Assembly: GCA_028866335.1 (NCBI GenBank)
Contig: JAGWIL010000050.1
Coordinates: 1-9,715 of the forward strand
DNA length: 9,715 nt
Direction: 5' to 3'
From: Rhodospirillales bacterium
Lineage (GTDB): Bacteria; Pseudomonadota; Alphaproteobacteria; Acetobacterales; Acetobacteraceae
Under the pieces are notes generated by a model, which ran no database searches, was not told where the DNA came from, and saw only the letters and a list, made by a program, of their open reading frames with translations. Below are positions 5,523-9,715 of this stretch, in pieces. Both the position numbers and the translations under genes were made by a program. The first letter of the stretch is position 1. Each line of letters opens with the position of its first letter.

Positions 5523-5528
5523 CTCCTT
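5523..5528 (-). promoter_or_regulatory. Strong ribosome binding site fixing the start of the 68-residue protein
   Basis: AAGGAG on the minus strand with a 7-base spacer (CGTTGCC) to ATG 5515. It selects this frame over the overlapping 82-codon frame beginning with TTG at 5550, which has none. Confidence 0.7.
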
Positions 5529-5585
5529 GCTGGAAATGGGCCTTCACCAACGCGGCTGGGGGGAAGGGTGGGAAATTGCCGCGCG

Positions 5586-5606
5586 GTGAAGTTAAGCGTG
5601 AAGTTA
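5586..5606. repeat. 9-base tandem direct repeat upstream of the regulator and small gene
   Basis: GTGAAGTTA at 5586-5594 and again at 5598-5606, with 3 bases between (12-base period). It lies 92 bases before the regulator start and 71 bases before the small gene's start on the other strand, so it could serve either promoter. Candidate operator half-sites; no known factor matched. Confidence 0.45.
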
Positions 5607-5667
5607 TTTACATTGCGCCGCGGAATCCATCGAGATTTTGGCTGAGACGCTGAAACCAGTGCGTGAC

Positions 5668-5680
5668 TTTACGGTAAAAT
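5668..5680 (+). promoter_or_regulatory. Candidate -10 element and autoregulatory operator of the PrpR/ScfR-like gene
   Basis: TTTAC-G-GTAAA (5668-5678) is a perfect short palindrome, and GTAAA recurs at 5691-5695 just before the ATG. TAAAAT (5675-5680, five of six -10 bases) overlaps it; no good -35 lies 16-18 bases upstream. A start near 5687 would leave a leader of only about 11 bases, fitting the absence of a Shine-Dalgarno sequence before ATG 5698. Regulators of this family often repress their own gene, so binding here is a reasonable inference. Confidence 0.4.
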
Positions 5681-5697
5681 TTTGCGATTTGTAAAAC

Positions 5698-7101
5698 ATG
5701 TCAAAAATTATGATCGGCAAGACGGTTCGGCGGTTGCGGATGGAGCAAGGCTTCACCCAGCAGGGTTTTGCACAGAAATTGGGAATTTCAACGTCTTATT
5801 TGAACCTGGTGGAGCATGACCAGCGGAATGTGACGGCCTCGCTGCTGTTCAAGCTGACGGATGTTTTGAAGGTGGACCTGGCGGCTTTGTCTGGCACGCA
5901 GGAGCGGGAGTTTGAGGTGTCGCTGCGGGAGGTTTTTACAGACCCGCAATTGGCTATGGAGCCGGTGCCGGAGGCGGAGTTGCAGGCGCTGGCGGCGGCA
6001 CCCAACGCGGCGCGGGCGGTGCTGGCGCTGCACCGGGCGCTGGCGGGGGCGCGCGAGGAGGGTGGCGGGATAACCTTGCCCTCTGGCCGTAAAATTCTGC
6101 TGCCAACCGAGGAGGTGCGGGATTTTTTCCATGCCCATGAAAACCATTTTCCGGCGCTGGAGGATGCGGCTGAGGCGATTGGCAAAGTGCTGGATGTGGC
6201 GGCGGTTGGTTCCACCCACGCGCTGGCGGAGCGGCTGCGGCGCAACCACGGGCTGGTGGTAAGCGTGCAGCCCTTGGGCGGGGCGCTGCGGGTGTTTGAT
6301 GCGGCGAGCCGGATGTTGACGCTTTCTGAGGATTTGCCACGTGAGAGCCGGGGGTTTCAGATGGCGTTTCAGCTTGCCTTGCTGGAGGCGCGCGCCCCGG
6401 TGGAGGCGATTGTGAAACGCGCTGAGCCGACGACAAAAGATGCGGCCGAGCTGCTGCGGATTGGGCTGCTGAACTACATAGCCGGGGCGGTGATGATGCC
6501 CTACGCGGCGATGCTGAGTGCGGCACGGGAGTTGCGCTACGATGTGGAGGCGCTGGCGGCGCGGTTTGGGGTTTCTTACGAGCAGGCATGCCACCGGCTC
6601 TCTTCCATGCAGCGGGCCGGGGCGCGGGGTGTGCCGTTTTTCTTTTTGCGAGTGGACCCGGCGGGGAATGTGAGCAAGCGGTTTTCCGCCGCCGGGTTTC
6701 CGTTCATGCGCTATGGCGGCACCTGCCCGCGCTGGGTGGCGCATTTGGCCTTCGCCACGCCAGGGGCGACAAGGGTGCAGGTGGCGCAGCTTTCACCCAC
6801 TGAAACCTTTTTGTGTTTTGCCCGCACCATTTCCAGCCGCCCGGCGCGTTGGGGGGAACCGCCGCCGGTGCGGGTTGTGGCCATGGGGTGCGATATCTCC
6901 CATGCGCGGGAGGTGGTTTATGGCGACGGGGTTGAACTGGCGGCGGCGGCGGTAGGCATTGGGCTTTCCTGCCGGTTATGCGAGCGGCAGGATTGCCGCA
7001 GCCGGGCTTTTCCGCCCATCGCGCACAGGCTGGCGTTGAGCCCGGATTTAACCAGTGCCAGCCCCTACCGGTTTAAGGCGATGCCAGGGGAAAAGGCGTA
7101 A
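5698..7101 (+). CDS. XRE-family regulator of the PrpR/RamB/ScfR type (HTH, degenerate IrrE-like domain, DUF2083)
   Basis: 467 residues, the usual length for the family. An N-terminal XRE helix-turn-helix occupies about 5-62 (QGFTQQGFAQKLGIS, YLNLVEHDQR). The middle corresponds to an ImmA/IrrE-like domain, but the zinc-protease HExxH is absent; the equivalent region reads GFQMAFQLALLE at 219-230, so peptidase activity is not expected. The C-terminal DUF2083 domain (about 300-460) keeps its Cys set: C343 (GTCPRW), C398 (GCDISH), C425, C428 and C433 (CRLCERQDC) before SRAFPP. In actinobacterial PrpR this domain binds acyl-CoA and an Fe-S cluster, and relatives control propionate, acetate and glyoxylate genes; the same is inferred here. 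The stop TAA shares one base with the tlyA ATG, so the two are cotranscribed and coupled. Target genes are not visible, though pckA nearby is a possible candidate. Confidence 0.88.
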   Translation: MSKIMIGKTVRRLRMEQGFTQQGFAQKLGISTSYLNLVEHDQRNVTASLLFKLTDVLKVDLAALSGTQEREFEVSLREVFTDPQLAMEPVPEAELQALAAAPNAARAVLALHRALAGAREEGGGITLPSGRKILLPTEEVRDFFHAHENHFPALEDAAEAIGKVLDVAAVGSTHALAERLRRNHGLVVSVQPLGGALRVFDAASRMLTLSEDLPRESRGFQMAFQLALLEARAPVEAIVKRAEPTTKDAAELLRIGLLNYIAGAVMMPYAAMLSAARELRYDVEALAARFGVSYEQACHRLSSMQRAGARGVPFFFLRVDPAGNVSKRFSAAGFPFMRYGGTCPRWVAHLAFATPGATRVQVAQLSPTETFLCFARTISSRPARWGEPPPVRVVAMGCDISHAREVVYGDGVELAAAAVGIGLSCRLCERQDCRSRAFPPIAHRLALSPDLTSASPYRFKAMPGEKA

Positions 7102-7841
7102 TGGCCAAGCAGCGGGCGGATGTGATGCTGGTGGAGCGCGGTTTGGTGGAAAGCCGGGCCAAGGCGCAGGCGCTGATTATGGCCGGGCTGGTTTATGCCA
7201 ACACCAAACGCGTGGCGAAGGCGGGCGATACGCTGCCGGACGATGTGGAGATTATGCTGAAAGGGCAGGACCACCCTTGGGTTTCGCGCGGCGGGGTGAA
7301 GCTGGCGCGGGGCTTGGAATATTTCGGGCTGAACCCGGCGGGGCGCATTTGCCTGGATGTGGGGGCCTCCACCGGCGGGTTTACCGATGTGCTGCTGAGC
7401 CACGGGGCCACAAAAGTTTACGCGGTGGATGTGGGGCATGGGCAGCTGGCGTGGAAGCTGCGCTCTGACCCGCGCGTGGTGGTGCTGGAGAAAACCAATG
7501 CGCGGCATTTATCGGCGGAGATTATTCCGGAGCCGATTGGGGCGCTGGTGTGCGATGCGAGTTTTATCGGGTTGCAGACGGTACTGCCCGCCGGGCTGGC
7601 CTTGTGCGCACCAGGGGCGTTTGCGGTGGCGCTGATAAAACCGCAATTCGAGGCGGGGCCAGGGCAGGTGGGCAAAGGCGGTGTGGTGCGTGACCCAGCG
7701 GTGCATGAGGAAGTGTGCGCGCGGATTGAAAGCTGGTTTGCCGGGCTGCACGGGTGGGAGATGCTGGGGATTACGCCCAGCCCGATTAAGGGGCCGGAGG
7801 GGAATGTGGAGTTTTTGATTGGGGCACGGCGCAGCAAGTAA
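7101..7841 (+). CDS. tlyA: TlyA-family rRNA (cytidine-2'-O)-methyltransferase
   Basis: 246 residues, near full family length. An S4 RNA-binding domain at about 4-62 (RADVMLVERGLVESRAKA) is followed by an FtsJ-like methyltransferase: SAM motif LDVGASTGGFTDVLL at 85-99, AVDVGHGQL at 108-116, CDASFI at 151-156, IKPQFE at 179-184 and SPIKGPEGNVEFL at 227-239. The K-D-K-E catalytic tetrad expected for 2'-O-methyl transfer is in place (K67, D152, K180, E237). Characterised homologues methylate 16S and/or 23S rRNA cytidines and affect capreomycin sensitivity; the old name hemolysin is misleading. AAGG lies 5-6 bases before ATG, and the start overlaps the regulator's stop by one base. It is commonly found near isoprenoid or exonuclease genes in bacteria, so pairing with a metabolic regulator is less usual. 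The end faces the hydrolase gene with 75 bases and no clear terminator. Confidence 0.93.
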   Translation: MAKQRADVMLVERGLVESRAKAQALIMAGLVYANTKRVAKAGDTLPDDVEIMLKGQDHPWVSRGGVKLARGLEYFGLNPAGRICLDVGASTGGFTDVLLSHGATKVYAVDVGHGQLAWKLRSDPRVVVLEKTNARHLSAEIIPEPIGALVCDASFIGLQTVLPAGLALCAPGAFAVALIKPQFEAGPGQVGKGGVVRDPAVHEEVCARIESWFAGLHGWEMLGITPSPIKGPEGNVEFLIGARRSK

Positions 7842-7916
7842 AAATGGAACAAATATCAAACGAGGCGGCGTGAACAAACTTTGTGGGAGAAGTGCAAGAA
7901 AGACGCTTTAAATAGT

Positions 7917-8795
7917 TTACGCCGTGCCCTCCGCAAGAAAGGCCCTAACAAGCCCGATTGTTGCCTGTGGATTTTCTTCCATAATCCAATGCCCCGATCC
8001 GGGGACGATTCCCTCCCGCACATTGGTGGCGGCAGCTCGCATCACCATCGCCATTGCTGCACCGAAGGACTTTTCGCCTCCGATCGCCAATACGGGCATC
8101 TCTAGACGGGCGCCAGTGGCAAGCCAGGCGCGATTATCGATAGCGTCTTGATCAAACGCTGCGAATTGTGAGAAGCCTGAATGCATTGCTCCGGGCATAG
8201 CATAGAGATTGGCATAATGAACCCGCGCAGCCTCGCTGAAGCTTGCCGGATCGGCGGAGAACTCATTCCAGAAACGGTCAAGATAGATACGTTCGCGCCC
8301 GGCGACCAACCGTTCCATGTCTGGTCCGCCGAAGCGGAAATGCCACAGCAGCGGGTTCTTCAAAATATCCTCCCACGGACCGACACCCGGAACGGGTGCA
8401 TCGATCATGACCAAGCGCCGGACCCTCTCAGAATGTTGCGCAGCAAACTGGAAAGCAACCATGTTGCCGATGTCATGCGCAACAAGATCGATCTGCCCTA
8501 CACCAAGAGCGGCCAGTAGGCCGACCACGTCGTCAGCTTGCGTCTTTTTGTCAAAACCGCCGCTGGGTTTGGAGGATAGCCCAAGCCCGCGTAAATCAGG
8601 GATGATGACCTTGTGGTCCCGCACCAGATCCATAGCCATGGGCACCCACATGTCGCCAGTCTCTCCATAACCATGCAACAACACGACCGCGGGACCCTCG
8701 CCGCTTACGCGGAGATGAAGGGTCGTTCCGTTGGCGTATACGTCTTGTGTCGAGAATGCTGGCGGAAAGGGTTGAAATTCGGTGGCGAGGGGCAT
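7917..8795 (-). CDS. Alpha/beta hydrolase with Asp nucleophile, epoxide hydrolase / haloacetate dehalogenase type
   Basis: 292 residues from ATG 8795. Cytoplasmic; no signal peptide. Alpha/beta-hydrolase blocks: VVLLHGYGET (oxyanion-hole HG at 41-42), DLRGLGLSSKP at 67-77, nucleophile elbow VAHDIGN with Asp108, cap region about 134-205, IGGEKSFG near 238-245 holding the likely acid residue (Glu241), and GSGHWIMEE with His269. An Asp nucleophile points to epoxide hydrolases and haloalkanoate dehalogenases rather than Ser esterases; the substrate remains open. The ATG at 8795 is chosen over an in-frame TTG 18 bases upstream because GGAG sits 5 bases before it. It lies 101 bases downstream of pckA on the same strand; cotranscription is possible, but composition (less GC-rich, different codon choice from pckA) suggests it joined this locus separately. 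Confidence 0.88.
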   Translation of the reverse strand: MPLATEFQPFPPAFSTQDVYANGTTLHLRVSGEGPAVVLLHGYGETGDMWVPMAMDLVRDHKVIIPDLRGLGLSSKPSGGFDKKTQADDVVGLLAALGVGQIDLVAHDIGNMVAFQFAAQHSERVRRLVMIDAPVPGVGPWEDILKNPLLWHFRFGGPDMERLVAGRERIYLDRFWNEFSADPASFSEAARVHYANLYAMPGAMHSGFSQFAAFDQDAIDNRAWLATGARLEMPVLAIGGEKSFGAAMAMVMRAAATNVREGIVPGSGHWIMEENPQATIGLVRAFLAEGTA

Positions 8796-8800
8796 CGTAT

Positions 8801-8804
8801 CTCC
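8801..8804 (-). promoter_or_regulatory. Ribosome binding site deciding the hydrolase start
   Basis: GGAG (within TGGAGA) on the minus strand, 5 bases before ATG 8795. It lies inside the extra codons that the upstream TTG (8813) would add, so the ATG is the better start. Confidence 0.65.
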
Positions 8805-8866
8805 AGACAGCAAGATTTATTAAGTTTTGGTGCCGCTTATCACCGAGGTCTATTGAAGTAACCAAA

Positions 8867-8876
8867 GTTGCGCAAC
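8867..8876. repeat. 10-base perfect palindrome between pckA and the hydrolase gene
   Basis: GTTGCGCAAC lies 20 bases after the pckA stop and about 72 bases before the hydrolase start. Too short a stem for a terminator; more like a protein-binding dyad. No convincing promoter pair accompanies it, and a match this short can be chance. Confidence 0.3.
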
Positions 8877-8896
8877 GGCAAAGAATGATGCTGAAT

Positions 8897-9715
8897 CTAC
8901 GCCGCACCCCTGATAGCCGCGGCTTTTACGTCTTCGTCGACATGTTCAGCGAAGGTTTCGAAATTCTGCACGAAGCGGGCGACAAGGTTCTTTGCGGCTT
9001 CGTCGTAGGCCGCTTTATCGGCCCAGGCCTGGCGGGGGTCCAGAACCTCGTCCGGTACGCCGTTTACATGGGTGGGGATGGCGAGGTTGAAGAAGGGGTC
9101 TGTGCGGTATTCCACATGGTCCAGTTCGCCGGAGAGGGCGGCGTTGAGCAGAGCGCGGGTGTGTTTGATGGACATGCGTTTGCCCACGCCATAGGCCCCG
9201 CCGGTCCAGCCCGTGTTCACCAGCCAGCAATTGGCGCCGTGCTGTTTGATGAGGTTTTGCAGCAGCTTGCCGTAAACCTGCGGATGGCGCGGCAAAAATG
9301 GCGCGCCGAAGCAGGTGGAGAAGGTAGCCTGCGGCGCGCTGCCCATGCCTTTTTCCGTGCCCGCCACGCGCGCGGTGTAGCCGGAAAGGAAATGGTACAT
9401 CGCCTGTGCCGGGGTTAGGCGGGAGATGGGGGGCAGCACGCCGAACGCATCCGCCGTGAGCATGACAACGTTTTTGGGAATGCCGCCGCGCCCGGAAAGT
9501 TCCACATTCGGGATGAACTCAACCGGATAGCAGGAGCGGGTGTTTTCGGTGAAGGTGCTGTCCGTCAGGTCCAGATTGCCGCGCGGGTCCGCCACCACGT
9601 TTTCCAGCACGGTACCGAAACGATGCGAGGCGGCCCAGATCTCTGGCTCGTTTTTTTGGCTGAGGTCTATGACTTTGGCGTAGCACCCGCCTTCGAAATT
9701 AAACACGCCATCCGG
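8897..9715 (-). CDS. pckA: Phosphoenolpyruvate carboxykinase (ATP), C-terminal half, truncated by the window edge
   Basis: The last 272 residues of a protein normally about 530 long; the frame stays open through base 9715, reading P-D-G-V into [10 protein letters not shown], so the GTG at 9706 is an internal Val. The enzyme converts oxaloacetate plus ATP to PEP, the entry step of gluconeogenesis. Family blocks present: [64 protein letters not shown] (nucleotide- and metal-contacting region of the ATP type), [13 protein letters not shown], and [15 protein letters not shown]. The catalytic P-loop and kinase-1a segment lie in the missing N-terminal half. This is the ATP form, usual in alphaproteobacteria, and not the unrelated GTP form. 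The promoter is beyond the window. The downstream hydrolase gene follows after 101 bases without a clear terminator. Confidence 0.97.
   Translation of the reverse strand, partial: PDGVFNFEGGCYAKVIDLSQKNEPEIWAASHRFGTVLENVVADPRGNLDLTDSTFTENTRSCYPVEFIPNVELSGRGGIPKNVVMLTADAFGVLPPISRLTPAQAMYHFLSGYTARVAGTEKGMGSAPQATFSTCFGAPFLPRHPQVYGKLLQNLIKQHGANCWLVNTGWTGGAYGVGKRMSIKHTRALLNAALSGELDHVEYRTDPFFNLAIPTHVNGVPDEVLDPRQAWADKAAYDEAAKNLVARFVQNFETFAEHVDEDVKAAAIRGAA

Noticed and set aside
5339..5653. A 104-codon + strand frame in the gap before the regulator
   Set aside because: No Shine-Dalgarno sequence, no motif, and it opposes the better supported minus-strand gene at 5309-5515.
5788..6744. A 318-codon open frame antisense to the regulator gene
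   Set aside because: Arg/His/Gln-rich composition typical of a shadow frame in GC-rich DNA; the + strand frame has clear HTH and DUF2083 motifs.
7842..7916. A bidirectional terminator between tlyA and the hydrolase
   Set aside because: Only a 4-5 bp ACAAA/TTTGT pairing with no T tract can be found.
8747..9418. A 223-codon open frame antisense to pckA and the hydrolase start
   Set aside because: It spans two real genes on the other strand, and pckA motifs are unmistakable.

Overview
The window reads as a piece of a GC-rich alphaproteobacterial chromosome. The gene set (ATP-type pckA, aat, tlyA, and a PrpR/ScfR-type regulator with a DUF2083 tail) and its codon use fit Rhodospirillales/Acetobacteraceae best. 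That placement is an inference from protein character, not a database result. Most of it is ordinary housekeeping and metabolic sequence, with one block of different character (about 909-2844).

Layout, left to right. (1) 1-582, +: the end of an ABC-transporter permease whose N-terminus lies outside the window. (2) 583-908: no convincing gene; possibly an old intergenic repeat. (3) 909-2844: an accessory block of two divergent genes. One (-) is a membrane-anchored, extremely glycine-rich protein resembling the ALK/LTK-type glycine-rich domain. The other (+) is an AT-rich SAM-dependent methyltransferase with an N-terminal zinc-ribbon-like Cys pattern. They share a 127-base control region full of short repeats. 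(4) 2871-4114, -: aat (N-end-rule aminoacyl transferase) translationally coupled to a small secreted protein. (5) 4181-5290, +: an integral-membrane acyltransferase (Acyltransferase_3 family), divergent from aat. (6) 5246-5515, -: a small 68-codon gene with an excellent Shine-Dalgarno sequence and a rho-independent terminator that lies inside the 3' end of the acyltransferase gene. (7) 5698-7841, +: a PrpR/ScfR-like regulator, one base overlapping tlyA (rRNA 2'-O-methyltransferase). (8) 7917-9715, -: the C-terminal half of pckA, followed downstream by an alpha/beta hydrolase with an aspartate nucleophile.

How the genes may work together: regulators of the PrpR/RamB/ScfR type sense short acyl-CoA status and control propionate, acetate or central carbon genes in other bacteria, so a link to the nearby pckA (gluconeogenesis) is plausible but unproven. 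The most interesting unexplained items are the anchored glycine-rich protein with its GGC tracts and divergent methyltransferase, the small gene at 5309-5515, and several short repeat clusters in promoter regions. No RNA gene, CRISPR array, insertion sequence or att site could be supported.
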